A stretch of DNA of 57,458 nucleotides from Myroides sp. WP-1 (GCF_014145635.1 NZ_JACHTC010000020.1:1-57458), one strand, 5' to 3'. Shown: positions 17,425-26,618, counted from the stretch's first letter. Notes: a model not told the origin generated them from the letters alone. Program-made: numbers and translations.

Positions 17425-17942
17425 ACAATGATAGTAATCGATTGGTTATATTTATACTCTCTCAAATATTAGGATAATTTTTGATAAAAAAAATCGGTTT
17501 TTGATATAATATAAATGAACTGTGAAAATTTCCGATTAAAGGATTTTTGGTCCTTAAAAAAAGTCATATTTCTCATGATGAATCGGATTGTTATGAACTT
17601 TCAAGGGTTCCTATCGATTTAGAAAAGAGGATATTTTGCAGAAGAAGAGAAGTGATTGATGTAAAATAATAGCTAGGAGAGTTTGAGATTTTTAAATCCT
17701 TTATCGTATTCAAATCTTACCTCTTGGTAATTTTCTTTGTTTAAGTGTGATGTTCATAATTTTCTATATTAGGTTAGGGAGGCTCATTTTGTATCACATT
17801 TGTACCACATAATTTTAAAGTGTGGTACAAATGTGGAAAATAAGAACATCTTATGGTAGGTTATTTATCTCGATACAATATATTAGATGTATTGATTTTT
17901 AGGTAATTGTAAGAGTTGTGTGATCCGTATGTGGTGAATATA
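17425..17942. other. 518-bp intergenic region at the left edge of the defence island
   Basis: No open frame here looks coding. Its one feature is the 15-bp perfect inverted repeat at 17795-17835. It holds the 3' side of the SIR2-HerA operon and the upstream side of the exported protein gene. Confidence 0.5.
17795..17835. repeat. perfect 15-bp inverted repeat
   Basis: CACATTTGTACCACA (17795-17809) and TGTGGTACAAATGTG (17821-17835) are exact reverse complements, with an 11-nt loop. There is no T tract in either direction, so it is not a normal terminator. Its position 107 bp beyond the last gene of a horizontally acquired-looking island suits a recombinase core site, but that is an inference. 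Confidence 0.7.
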
Positions 17943-18959
17943 TTAATTATTAAGTTGAATATCATATCCTAGTTCTTTTGCTTTTTCTAAAAGATTATTA
18001 ATATTACCTATTCCCCATTGTGTACTGACTACTATTTTAGTTTTATCTGATAGCTCAATTACTTCATCAGCTCCATCAAAATATCTTTTTCCTTTTAGAT
18101 TCCCATTTTTGTACTCTTCTAAAGTACGTATCACACCTATTGAACCTTGTAAGTTATCCGGAAAAATATTTTTTAGATGTTCTATAGTAATTGATGGATT
18201 ATCTAAGATATATTGTTTTATTACTTCTAAAACTAACCTACCTTTTCTAAACATATTATTTTTGAATTTATAGGTTGAATAATCTCTTGTACTATTAATT
18301 TGATTTTTTACTAAATCTTTTTCCTTTTCTTTTTTCTCAATTGCTATCATGTAATCATTAGATTCTTTTAAAGGTAATAAAATATCAATATCAATAAAGT
18401 ATTGATTATTACTATTTAAATATGGCTGAATTTGAATACATTTAATATCAAGCCCTTTGTTTCTTAACCACAAAACACTTGAAGTAAGCTCCTTAGAAAA
18501 ATTTGTGTTTACTAATATTATTCTAATGTCTTTTCCAAATTCGATATTATCTTCATTATTTAAAGTTAAAAATTCAGAAATGAAGTATCTCGCTTTAGAA
18601 GAATCCTCGCTATTATTTGATAAATATTTTTCAAAAGCAATTATAGCATTTTCATATGTCATCATTGATAACATTGCAGCATATCTTATAGCTTGAAGGT
18701 CCATGTGAAAACCATCATTATCTCTTTTTAATTCAATAACAACAAGATTACCATCTCTGTCAATTGCCAATAAATCTAATCTTTTTTTAGACTCTTGCCA
18801 ATCTGAATATTCTTCAGATATGATTAGTAAATCTTCACCTAAAACATCTATTTGTGTTTTAATAAGTTGCTGTAAATTCTTCTCATTAATATTAATCTCC
18901 TTAAAACTAGAAGGAGAAATAATTTCAAAACTATTAGCTTTATATTCGAAAAGTGCCAT
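17943..18959 (-). CDS. NucS/DUF91-like PD-(D/E)xK nuclease
   Basis: A 338-aa protein. Residues ~25-100 carry the nuclease core: RLDLLAIDRDGNLVVIELKR supplies Asp62 and the ELK motif (Glu76, Lys78), and Gln89 follows in DLQAIRYA. This is the arrangement of EndoMS/NucS and DUF91 enzymes, which cut DNA. The C-terminal ~100 residues are a separate domain, possibly for recognition. It is the last gene of the SIR2-HerA operon, 27 bp after the putAbiC-like gene, and probably acts with it against invading DNA. Confidence 0.75.
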   Translation of the reverse strand: MALFEYKANSFEIISPSSFKEININEKNLQQLIKTQIDVLGEDLLIISEEYSDWQESKKRLDLLAIDRDGNLVVIELKRDNDGFHMDLQAIRYAAMLSMMTYENAIIAFEKYLSNNSEDSSKARYFISEFLTLNNEDNIEFGKDIRIILVNTNFSKELTSSVLWLRNKGLDIKCIQIQPYLNSNNQYFIDIDILLPLKESNDYMIAIEKKEKEKDLVKNQINSTRDYSTYKFKNNMFRKGRLVLEVIKQYILDNPSITIEHLKNIFPDNLQGSIGVIRTLEEYKNGNLKGKRYFDGADEVIELSDKTKIVVSTQWGIGNINNLLEKAKELGYDIQLNN

Positions 18960-18986
18960 GAAATTTTGTTGTTTTAGTTATAATAA

Positions 18987-20591
18987 TTAATCGAAAGCTT
19001 CAAAAAAATTTTCACGTTTTTCTTCTGGTATATTTAAAATTGTGTATACATCAATATCATCATCGATTAGTGTTATTTTCTTTAAATTATGAATCATTTT
19101 ATATTCAGAAAAAAAATGATTCTCTTGGTTTTCCCATGCTAATCCAAATTCACTATACCAATTGTAAAAGAGCATAGTTTGTTCATATTCAGACATAGTT
19201 GATCTTAATGTTCTTAAATAATTCAATTTTTGCTCTTTTGTCAAATTTAAATCTTTATTTTGATTTACTACAAAATTCACAATTGAATAAAGATTTCTAT
19301 AGTATTGAGGTAGGAAATGTAAATAACCTTGAAATGGTGTATAATTTAATTTTACCCATAAATTTTTATATTCATTCTCTTTATTAGTATAGAAATTTTT
19401 AAATACTTTAGTTCCATTTTTCTTATGAATTTTCTTTATTAATTTTAATTTACTTATGGAATTGATAATTATTGATCTATCGATAAGAATTGGAGTATCA
19501 ATGTTATTTTTATTATTTTTTTGATTGTTTTTTACTCTGTATATGTTATCTATTATCTTATTGAATATCAAATTGTAAGATCTTAAGAAAATAATAAATG
19601 TATATTTATTAGGAGTATTGTTCTGAAAGCTAGTTAAATTCGTCTTATAAGGGATGTTATTTATTTGTTCTGTTTCATCTTCAAATAGCTTATCTTTATT
19701 GTAGTCAATATCTTTACAATATTTGTTTAGTCCCCAGAACATTATTTTATATGCTTCTCCAAATAAAGTATACTTAACATGCTCAGTTAATTCTATTTCT
19801 TTAATGTTTTCAGATTCCTTAAAGGACTCCAATAAAACACGGTAAATAACTTTAAGTTCAACTAGAAGTTTTTGAAATACTATGTGATCTTTGGTTACAT
19901 AATCAATAAATTGAGTTTCCTGCTCTAACTTTATTTTTTTATTGAGATCTAAGAGCTTTTCAAAAGAGTTATCTTTTATGATAGTCAGCATATCTATTGA
20001 ACTATTTTTAGGATTTTTATAACCTATAATAGAGAATTTATCTTTGTTGTTAAGATATACATCTATCATTTTGTATAACTGACTTTCAAATTGTTGCATT
20101 CTAAATTGTTTTTGTACTTGGCCATTAGCTTTATATTGAATATAAAATGCTAAGAATGTCAATAAAGCTCCTAATAATCCTAACCAATAACCAAAATATC
20201 CTCCTATAAAATCACCTATGTCACCAAGTTCGAATGATTCTTTCTCGGATTTTTCTATTTTATATTTTATTGGATTATTTAGATCTTTAATTAGTACATT
20301 TTGCTTAGTTGTAACTGTGTCATAAATAGGATTAATCTCATAGGATTCAGTTTGGTTATTAATTACCTCTAAAGGGGAAGTATTGTATTTTATAGAAATA
20401 TTATCGTCAAGTTCATTGTCCTTAAAATAATTATTTGAGAGAGTATAGGTTTTGAAACCAACATATACTACTATAAGTAATAATAAATAAATAATTAAAT
20501 TATTTGTGATTGGATTATTGGCAATATTTAACCAATTTGATTTCTTAAAAAACTCAATCTCTCTAAAAGATTCTTTAATTATTCTTTTCAC
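18987..20591 (-). CDS. putAbiC-type membrane protein (putative phage abortive infection)
   Basis: A 534-aa protein. Two membrane spans lie at ~31-49 (NLIIYLLLLIVVYVGFKTY) and ~130-150 (GGYFGYWLGLLGALLTFLAF). A large cytoplasmic helical domain follows, starting FRMQQFESQLYKMIDVYLNN and ending YNWYSEFGLAWENQENHFF. That layout and those motifs match the putative phage abortive infection family (putAbiC). The start overlaps the end of the HerA gene by 17 bp, which implies translational coupling. The trigger and target are unknown. Confidence 0.7.
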   Translation of the reverse strand: MKRIIKESFREIEFFKKSNWLNIANNPITNNLIIYLLLLIVVYVGFKTYTLSNNYFKDNELDDNISIKYNTSPLEVINNQTESYEINPIYDTVTTKQNVLIKDLNNPIKYKIEKSEKESFELGDIGDFIGGYFGYWLGLLGALLTFLAFYIQYKANGQVQKQFRMQQFESQLYKMIDVYLNNKDKFSIIGYKNPKNSSIDMLTIIKDNSFEKLLDLNKKIKLEQETQFIDYVTKDHIVFQKLLVELKVIYRVLLESFKESENIKEIELTEHVKYTLFGEAYKIMFWGLNKYCKDIDYNKDKLFEDETEQINNIPYKTNLTSFQNNTPNKYTFIIFLRSYNLIFNKIIDNIYRVKNNQKNNKNNIDTPILIDRSIIINSISKLKLIKKIHKKNGTKVFKNFYTNKENEYKNLWVKLNYTPFQGYLHFLPQYYRNLYSIVNFVVNQNKDLNLTKEQKLNYLRTLRSTMSEYEQTMLFYNWYSEFGLAWENQENHFFSEYKMIHNLKKITLIDDDIDVYTILNIPEEKRENFFEAFD

Positions 20592-22512
20592 TTTTAAACC
20601 ATTCTTTATTTATTACACAATTTTTACTATTAGGTTCTGGATTTGGTTGGTGTACTTTAACTTGTAAAGGCATTGGTACACAATTACCAAAAATCAAAAC
20701 TTCTCCTGGCATAGCTTGTTTTATTTTAGCCACATAGTCATCTGTAAAGTATGGCAATACAGAATAGATATATTTCATATCCACTTCATTTTGAATACGA
20801 TGTATAAAATAGTTTCCACATTGTGATAAAACAGTAGAGGACAACTCAGAAGGGCGTTGAGAAGAAACAATCAGATACAAGGCATATTTTCTACCTTCTC
20901 TGGCTATACGTTCAAATATATTGTCGCTTAATAAATATGTTGCATCCTTACGAATATAACGATGTGCTTCATCTAAAACTAAATGAATTGGATTGCTTAC
21001 TCGATCATTTCCATTTTTACTCTTACGTACATCAAATAGCAAGCGACTTATTAAAGATGTTGTTAATTCTAGAATATCATTGCTTAAACCGTTGGTATCA
21101 ATCACAATTAATTGATTTTTTGGTTCATTTCCGATACCAAAATATTGTTTTAAATATTGTTCTCTATTTAAGTCAGGAACACCTTCTTTCAAGAAGGTAC
21201 AATCTGAATTGTGTAAGAAATATTCTAAACGGGTTAACATCGTAGAAGTATACTCTCTGATTCGTGTATTACCTTTACCTTCTTCATCAAGTAATACTAA
21301 ATCACAAGCAGATTGTAAGAATTTATAATCAAAATAATTTCCTCCTTCAAGTTTATGATTTTCAATATCTAAAGCCCTTTCTATGTTAATATGTTCATCA
21401 AGGGTATTAATATAATCGTTTAGTTGGTTATTATTGTCTCCATAGCTAATATTACTACAAGCTCTTAATTCCACTATAAAATTTTTAAGCTCCTGTTTAG
21501 TAGCCGTTTCAGTATTTAATGAATTAAAAATTTGTTCAATATTAAATAGTATACTTTGTACGGCAGTCATTTTTGAAGTGTCAGAGTCAATTCTCGAAAT
21601 CACATTCCTGATGATTGTGATAAGTTTCCACTTAAAATAATTAATGTAAATAAAATCATCTTCTTCGCCATTATTAAATATTTTATAGAATTTATACGTC
21701 TGTTGTAATACTTTATCCCAGAAAGGTTTTTGAGTGCGATCAGAAGCCATTAAAAAAGCCAACCATTCATCTAAATTCATTAGGTAATATGGTAAAATAA
21801 ATGTAGAATTTCCTATATCTTGATCTTCATTTTTGTTTGGAATATAATATTTTAAAAAGGAATTATTAGGAGTAATACTATTTTTAAAAGCGCTATGATA
21901 TTCCCCATTTACATCAAATAAAATTGTTTTAGATCCACTTGCAGAAAATCCTTCTTTTCGGTAAATTGATTGTAGAATATGGCTTATAGTATTTGATTTT
22001 CCACTTCCAGAATTACCCAATATAGCTGTATGAATATTAAATAAATTATTAATATTTAGTTTGATTTCGTAATTAATTAAATTTTTTGAAGAACCTATTG
22101 CTATCGATTCGTGTACAGTATTTGGACCTATAAGTTCTTTTTCTGTTTCTAAAATACTTTTAATATCTTCAAAAGTTACAATATATACATCAGCATATAA
22201 GCTTGGATATACTCCAATACCTAAATGAAATTTTTTCTGATGATTAATACTTCCTATAGGTTTTACTATTAATTCACGTGAACTATCCAAATTGTAATTG
22301 GTATACATCTTACTTTCAGTCGTATGATCTAAAATCGCTACAACTTCACATATAATCGTTTCACCAATAGCGTTGGTAGTTTTTAAAAAGCTACCAATAT
22401 TTCCAAAATAGTAAATTTGACCATTTATACTGATTGTCGAGTTTTTGGTTGTGTGGAACATTTTGACTCTAAAGCGATCAAATTCGACTGAAATAACTTT
22501 ACCAACTTTCAT
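20575..22512 (-). CDS. herA: HerA-type hexameric ATPase
   Basis: A 645-aa ATPase. An N-terminal beta-barrel (HAS-like, ~1-95) precedes the RecA core, with Walker A GNSGSGKS at 166-173, Walker B in HLVLDEAHRYI and the ISSQRPSELSSTVLSQC-like sensor region. HerA proteins form hexameric rings. In defence operons they assemble with SIR2 or nuclease partners and activate them. It starts at the base where the SIR2 gene ends and overlaps the next gene by 17 bp, so it is the central gene of the operon. Confidence 0.88.
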   Translation of the reverse strand: MKVGKVISVEFDRFRVKMFHTTKNSTISINGQIYYFGNIGSFLKTTNAIGETIICEVVAILDHTTESKMYTNYNLDSSRELIVKPIGSINHQKKFHLGIGVYPSLYADVYIVTFEDIKSILETEKELIGPNTVHESIAIGSSKNLINYEIKLNINNLFNIHTAILGNSGSGKSNTISHILQSIYRKEGFSASGSKTILFDVNGEYHSAFKNSITPNNSFLKYYIPNKNEDQDIGNSTFILPYYLMNLDEWLAFLMASDRTQKPFWDKVLQQTYKFYKIFNNGEEDDFIYINYFKWKLITIIRNVISRIDSDTSKMTAVQSILFNIEQIFNSLNTETATKQELKNFIVELRACSNISYGDNNNQLNDYINTLDEHINIERALDIENHKLEGGNYFDYKFLQSACDLVLLDEEGKGNTRIREYTSTMLTRLEYFLHNSDCTFLKEGVPDLNREQYLKQYFGIGNEPKNQLIVIDTNGLSNDILELTTSLISRLLFDVRKSKNGNDRVSNPIHLVLDEAHRYIRKDATYLLSDNIFERIAREGRKYALYLIVSSQRPSELSSTVLSQCGNYFIHRIQNEVDMKYIYSVLPYFTDDYVAKIKQAMPGEVLIFGNCVPMPLQVKVHQPNPEPNSKNCVINKEWFKSEKNN

Positions 22513-23885
22513 TAATTCAACTCTTTATATTGTTTAATAAAATCCGCTAAAACATCATCTTGTTTCTTGTATAAGTTTACATCTGGTATAAAGTTGTCTA
22601 CGATATATTTAAAATAATGTATTTTTTCTGGCTTTGAAGTGTTTATGTCAGTTTGTTCAGTAGATTCGTCAGTTTGTTCAGTAGATTCGTCAGTTTGTTC
22701 AGTAGATTCGTCAGTTTGTTCAGTAGATTCGTCAGTTTGTTCAGTAGATTCGTCAGTTTGTTCAGTAGATTCGTCAGTTTGTTCGGTAGATTCATCAGTT
22801 TGTTCAGTAATAGAACTTATTAACTCTCCATATATATTAATTATCCGATTATCTGTGATTTTAGTAATATTACCTTTAACATTGCCGAAAATAACTACAT
22901 TTATTGTAGAATTGATTGCCAAAGCTTGATAAATAATATTATTAATATGTTCATCACTAAAACTATAACCTATAACAAATAATACTGTATGTTGCTCAAG
23001 CAATTTCTTTTGAAATTCTCTAAACATTTCTACATAAGGGCTTCCTAAACTTTTATTTTGTTTTGTTGGGGCTGGGTAAACTAACACACTTCTTGTTGGA
23101 TCGTTATCTTTTGAGTAAGGTATTTCCTTAATTTTAAAAAATGAATTGGTATTATTTTCATCTTCTGTCCAATTAATAGATCCGTGTATCTTATACAAGT
23201 AAACCATATTCTCAACAGGTTCAAATTTTTCTATACTTGTATCCATTCGTTTAGAGTAGGTATAGTTAAATAACCCTGGATTAAAAAGTTTCGTTAGCCC
23301 CCCCGAAAATCCATTGATGTAATTGATGTTTAACGAATCCATAGCATATTCATTAAACAAGTCATTATTCGTGGTAAATACATTTATACGAGCTAAATCT
23401 TTATTTCGTAAGGTAACTTTTTGATAAAAAGCTTTGTAGGTTTCTAAAACGTTCTCATTTTCAGAAGCATTGATATTAATATTGATAGACGTGAAAATTT
23501 CTTCTTCGATTAATTTAATTAATAATACACAAGGATTATCTTTTAATTCATCTTCTGTTAAAGTTGATTTCAGAAAATTATGTTCAGAATACAGTAAACC
23601 TAATACTTCTTCTAAGTTGTTATTTATTAGTTTTGGATCTAATTGTTCAAAGTATTCTTTTAAACTTTCATTTCCTTCCTGATCAAGCTTAGTAGTAACT
23701 TGTTCGAATAATTTACTCATAATAGGAATAGCACCATTACTTGTACCTGCTCCAAATAAAAAACAAATATTTTTCATATTAAAGAGCTCTTGTATCTTTC
23801 CTTTTATTATCTCTATTTTTTTATCAGTAGAGTCGTCTGTATTAGTAAAAACTGATTGTCCTCCTTGATTATATATTATACTCAT
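22512..23885 (-). CDS. SIR2-domain anti-phage effector with heptad-repeat linker
   Basis: A 457-aa protein with the defence-type SIR2 fold: FLFGAGTSNG (43-52, NAD loop), VFTTNNDLF (the TTN-D motif), KIHGSINW (the catalytic His motif) and IGYSFSDEHINNII. SIR2 partners of HerA are reported to hydrolyse NAD+ during infection. A linker of seven copies of DESTEQT plus a partial copy follows the catalytic domain, ahead of a ~45-residue tail (YFKYIVDNFIPDVNLYKKQD). It is the first gene of a four-gene operon with the HerA gene 1 bp overlapped. The tail may dock onto HerA. Confidence 0.85.
   Translation of the reverse strand: MSIIYNQGGQSVFTNTDDSTDKKIEIIKGKIQELFNMKNICFLFGAGTSNGAIPIMSKLFEQVTTKLDQEGNESLKEYFEQLDPKLINNNLEEVLGLLYSEHNFLKSTLTEDELKDNPCVLLIKLIEEEIFTSINININASENENVLETYKAFYQKVTLRNKDLARINVFTTNNDLFNEYAMDSLNINYINGFSGGLTKLFNPGLFNYTYSKRMDTSIEKFEPVENMVYLYKIHGSINWTEDENNTNSFFKIKEIPYSKDNDPTRSVLVYPAPTKQNKSLGSPYVEMFREFQKKLLEQHTVLFVIGYSFSDEHINNIIYQALAINSTINVVIFGNVKGNITKITDNRIINIYGELISSITEQTDESTEQTDESTEQTDESTEQTDESTEQTDESTEQTDESTEQTDESTEQTDINTSKPEKIHYFKYIVDNFIPDVNLYKKQDDVLADFIKQYKELN
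22651..22809. repeat. 21-bp in-frame tandem repeat (about 7.5 copies) in the SIR2 gene
   Basis: Units start every 21 bp from 22651 to 22777, with a 12-bp partial at 22798. The first six are identical at the DNA level and the seventh has two changes. They encode the acidic heptad DESTEQT. Identical units show recent expansion by slippage or recombination, and copy changes keep the frame. Confidence 0.95.
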
Positions 23886-24307
23886 AATTCTATTAACGAA
23901 AATTGTAAAAAATTAACTAAAACAAAGAAAAGGAAAATAAAAGAAAGAACTTCAAATAATTATGTGAAAGCAAGTATTTTCTTAGATAAGTAAAATCTTC
24001 CTTACATTTGCATTAGAAAATATTACGAACAAGGGTAATCTATCGTTATTGGTTTATCGTAAATTTCGACCTTCAGATGACAATCAAAATAGCGATAGAC
24101 TTATGTCCATGCCTTATATTGGCGTGGGCTGATTCTGTCTGGTTAGGTATCTTAGTAACTCTCTTAAGACTTGATTTTAGTTTCACTCCTTATTTATTAA
24201 CTACAAACCAACGCACTATAAAAAAATCAGTATTCTTATTATCAATTCTATTCTCTATTACTTCAATAACATAGGAAAAAATAAAATGGCAAAAAGTAGA
24301 TGAAAAC
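23886..24307. other. intergenic region upstream of the SIR2-HerA operon
   Basis: It must contain the operon promoter, but no clean TTG/TAnnTTTG pair is seen on the minus strand. A frame from ~23989 to 24131 without a start codon (NLSLLVYRKFRPSDDNQNS is part of it) looks faintly coding and could be a gene fragment. The overlapping 65-codon frame at 24077 looks spurious. Confidence 0.35.
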
Positions 24308-24332
24308 TTAAAGCGAATGGACGCTTTTTTTT
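24308..24332 (+). terminator. short intrinsic terminator
   Basis: AAAGCG and CGCTTT form a stem around a 6-nt loop and eight T residues follow. It sits between the SIR2 operon and the HipBST region. Confidence 0.6.
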
Positions 24333-24345
24333 ATGAGAGAAATAT

Positions 24346-24384
24346 AAAAAAAGCGTCATAGTAACTACTACAACGCTTTTTTTT
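24346..24384. terminator. bidirectional terminator with two-step hairpin
   Basis: A run of seven A plus GCGT (24346-24356) pairs with ACGC plus seven or more T (24373-24384). The loop itself contains a TAGTA/TACTA inner stem. A- and T-tracts on both sides let it work in both directions. Confidence 0.8.
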
Positions 24385-24413
24385 AAGAAATATATTTTTA
24401 GAGAATTACTTCT

Positions 24414-24510
24414 CGATACAATAATTTAAAACCTGCATTCATAGGGTTTAACCTTGTTTTTTGTATTTTTGTACAACACTTTTTTTAGAGTATTTCAAAG
24501 GAAAATCAAC
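24414..24510 (+). repeat. ~97-bp direct repeat, left copy flanking HipBST
   Basis: From CGATACAATAATTTA to TATTTCAAAGGAAAATCAAC this matches 26619-26715 at roughly 88-90% with a few small indels. The two copies face the same way and bracket the HipBST module. Confidence 0.85.
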
Positions 24511-24704
24511 GGATGGGTTTTAACAGATGAACGAGAAAATATTGTTGTTTTGGTTGAATAATTTACAATAAAAAGGGAAGTGAATTTTTCGATTTGGACA
24601 GGTTATTTTCGATTTCAATTTCCACAAGAATACTTTTTGTCCTGAGATAAATGAGCGCTGTATATTTTTATTTTCTAGTATTTTATTCCTGATTAACCTT
24701 TTCT

Positions 24705-25631
24705 CTACAATCCAATCTGTTTCAACTTTTTAGTGAAGATTGCTTTATATTCTTCTTTGTACTCATCAGTTAAAAAGCTTCGATCTATTAAGTCATATAC
24801 TTTATTAGCTTGCTTAGAGAAATCTTTATAGATATTATTCCTTACAACTTCAGTAATACCTAAGCTTATAGCAAGTTGATCAAAATCATCATGCTTTATT
24901 TTTCTTTTGCGCCCATTTAACGTTAAGGCTAAGTCCTCTTTATCATCAGGAAAGATTAAATTCACATTTAAAAGGTCATACGCTGGAGAAAATAAGATAC
25001 CCTTATCTGTGTGTATTAAAGAGAAGTTCTTTAAGTGCATGTCGTTATTACCTGTTATAAAGCTAAACAAGACAAGTCTAAAGTATTTGATCGTATCTAA
25101 GCCCGAATTGGTAGCGTATCGTTTAATGATCTTCCCTACACGCTCATAAGAGCTTTTGTATTTTTGTTCCGTTAACAATTCTGATAACTGACATAAATCT
25201 TCTACGTGAATTTTTTTGTCTTTCACGCGATCAAAACGCTTGGTAATATAAGCCAGTTCACCGGTAGAGGTGCGAATCAAAGCATGTTGAGCGGTTTCAA
25301 TTTTAAATAGCTTAGCTACGTGCATGGTCAAGTCTTCTACTTCAGGCATAAAAGCAAAATTAGGAGATTGAGGTTTTAGGATGTAATCTCCCCATAAACC
25401 GACTAAGGTTAATCGTTTACTACCGTTTTCACTGTTTAAACTTAAGGATATCTTAGGTTGTACCCCTGTTAATGCTAATCGTTCGTTTACCGTTATTTGT
25501 GCTAATTGATCTAATTTTTCTTTATCTAATTCTAATATAGGAACTTGTGGTGTGTCAAAGAACTTCTTTGAACAAGTAGGATGATAGTCGCCTGTTTCAA
25601 CAGGTTGATAACAAAATAAACAGTTATTCAT
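24705..25631 (-). CDS. hipT: HipT-like serine/threonine kinase toxin (HipA family)
   Basis: A 308-aa HipA-fold kinase. It begins MNNCLFCYQ, and a CxxC plus a later Cys (HPTCSKKFF) form a possible zinc knuckle. The kinase core is clear: a glycine/phosphate loop region TGVQPKISLSL, catalytic GNNDMHLKNFSL and the metal site SPAYDLLNV. It lacks the N-terminal subdomain of full HipA, which is supplied as a separate gene, the mark of the HipBST type. E. coli HipT phosphorylates tryptophanyl-tRNA synthetase; the target here is not shown. The ATG at 25631 overlaps the hipS stop by 8 bp. Confidence 0.82.
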   Translation of the reverse strand: MNNCLFCYQPVETGDYHPTCSKKFFDTPQVPILELDKEKLDQLAQITVNERLALTGVQPKISLSLNSENGSKRLTLVGLWGDYILKPQSPNFAFMPEVEDLTMHVAKLFKIETAQHALIRTSTGELAYITKRFDRVKDKKIHVEDLCQLSELLTEQKYKSSYERVGKIIKRYATNSGLDTIKYFRLVLFSFITGNNDMHLKNFSLIHTDKGILFSPAYDLLNVNLIFPDDKEDLALTLNGRKRKIKHDDFDQLAISLGITEVVRNNIYKDFSKQANKVYDLIDRSFLTDEYKEEYKAIFTKKLKQIGL

Positions 25632-25959
25632 GATTTGCCGCCTCCATCGGATAAACTGAGACCGCTCCAATAGTGTCTCTACATAAGTTGATTAATAATT
25701 CAAATCGATCTCGAGGATTTAACTTCCAATGTTTTTCTCCGATATCTAATAACCATCCTTCAGGAATTAACCCATCGAAAAAAGGGAAGAGTACATTGCT
25801 GTGATAGGTTTCTTCAGATAGGGGGAGCGTTAGGCTAATTGGATGCGGATGAGGTGTTCTTAGATAATCTTGATTATAGTAAAAGGAATATCCATCATCT
25901 CCTTCCAGGAGATAACCAGCTAACTGATCTTGAAAGTATATTTTTGCTTGTCGTGCCAT
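25624..25959 (-). CDS. hipS: HipS-like antitoxin (HipA N-terminal subdomain)
   Basis: A 111-aa protein equal to the isolated HipA N-terminal domain (MARQAKIYFQDQLAGYLLEG, then HPISLTLPLSEETY and FPFFDGLIPEGWLLDI). In HipBST systems this small protein, not HipB, neutralises the kinase. The gene overlaps hipB by one base and hipT by eight, so all three are translated together. Confidence 0.82.
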   Translation of the reverse strand: MARQAKIYFQDQLAGYLLEGDDGYSFYYNQDYLRTPHPHPISLTLPLSEETYHSNVLFPFFDGLIPEGWLLDIGEKHWKLNPRDRFELLINLCRDTIGAVSVYPMEAANHE

Positions 25960-26162
25960 TATTCTCTAGTTTGATCAATTACACCAACCTCTTTACCAAA
26001 TAAAGCTAACACATCGTTTACTTTGTCTAAACGGAGTGTTTTTTTACCTTGTTCTAAATCACGTACAAAACGCAAGCCTACACCAGCATTCAGTGCTAAA
26101 TCTTCTTGCGTAAGCTTTAATTCTTTTCGCTTTTGCTTTACAAATACTTGTATTGAATCCAT
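25959..26162 (-). CDS. hipB: HipB-like helix-turn-helix repressor
   Basis: A 67-aa Xre-type DNA-binding protein (KQKRKELKLTQEDLALNAGV, GLRFVRDLEQGKKTLRL). It is the first gene of the module and should repress it by binding the palindromes at 26166-26222. It is shorter than E. coli HipB (88 aa) and ends soon after the HTH. Confidence 0.85.
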   Translation of the reverse strand: MDSIQVFVKQKRKELKLTQEDLALNAGVGLRFVRDLEQGKKTLRLDKVNDVLALFGKEVGVIDQTRE

Positions 26163-26165
26163 ATC

Positions 26166-26264
26166 TATACCTTTTCAGGTATAAATATACATAAAAAAAT
26201 AGAACAATACCCCTTCGGGTATAGTTTGTATAGAATTCAATATTTTATACCCGATAGGTGGTAT
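26166..26264 (-). promoter_or_regulatory. HipB operator region with repeated palindromes
   Basis: TATACC-N6-GGTATA lies at 26166-26183, just before the hipB start. ATACC-N6-GGTAT lies at 26207-26222 (ATACCC/GGGTAT at its core). A third, imperfect ATACC...GGTAT with 8-nt spacing lies at 26247-26264. E. coli HipB sites are TATCC-N8-GGATA, the same overall length and design. Confidence 0.75.
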
Positions 26265-26618
26265 TTTATGAGTTAAATAAAGCATTTTTTCCTTCAAATG
26301 GTCTATTTAGATACTAACCCTATTACTTTTTCAGGAATTGTCCACGATTATTCAAATGACGACAAAGGCTTTATTGTTTGGAAAGGCTTATTAGAAGGGT
26401 GATTGACCTAAGGATATTCAAATTTTGATGGTGTAAATAAGCATATTTGATTCCTAATACTACCTCTAACTACTTTTTTTATAAATCCTTACTATTTCTT
26501 GGTATTTTTGAATGATAATAAGCTTTGTACAAGTAGAAGAGACAAATGGTTATCTCATGATAGGAGTGTATTTGGCCGTTTTTTTAATCGTTTGCAGCGA
26601 GTAGAATGTTATACCTGG
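26265..26618. other. intergenic region right of HipBST
   Basis: A 34-codon frame at 26298-26402 (starting MVYLDTNPITFSGIVHDYSN) may be a gene fragment, with no known match. Nothing else is supported before the right direct repeat. Confidence 0.3.

Noticed and set aside
17795..17835. Inverted repeat as the terminator of the SIR2-HerA operon
   Set aside because: No T tract follows the stem on the minus strand. It is listed instead as a possible recombination or binding site.
22651..22809. Regular 21-bp repeats that could be taken for a CRISPR array
   Set aside because: The units are directly adjacent with no spacers and lie in frame in the SIR2 gene.
22639..22929. Plus-strand 96-codon frame with Cys/Ser/Val repeats
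   Set aside because: It is the antisense shadow of the heptad repeats in the SIR2 gene.
24077..24274. 65-codon hydrophobic frame
   Set aside because: It has no family match and overlaps a competing frame. Nothing suggests that it is translated.
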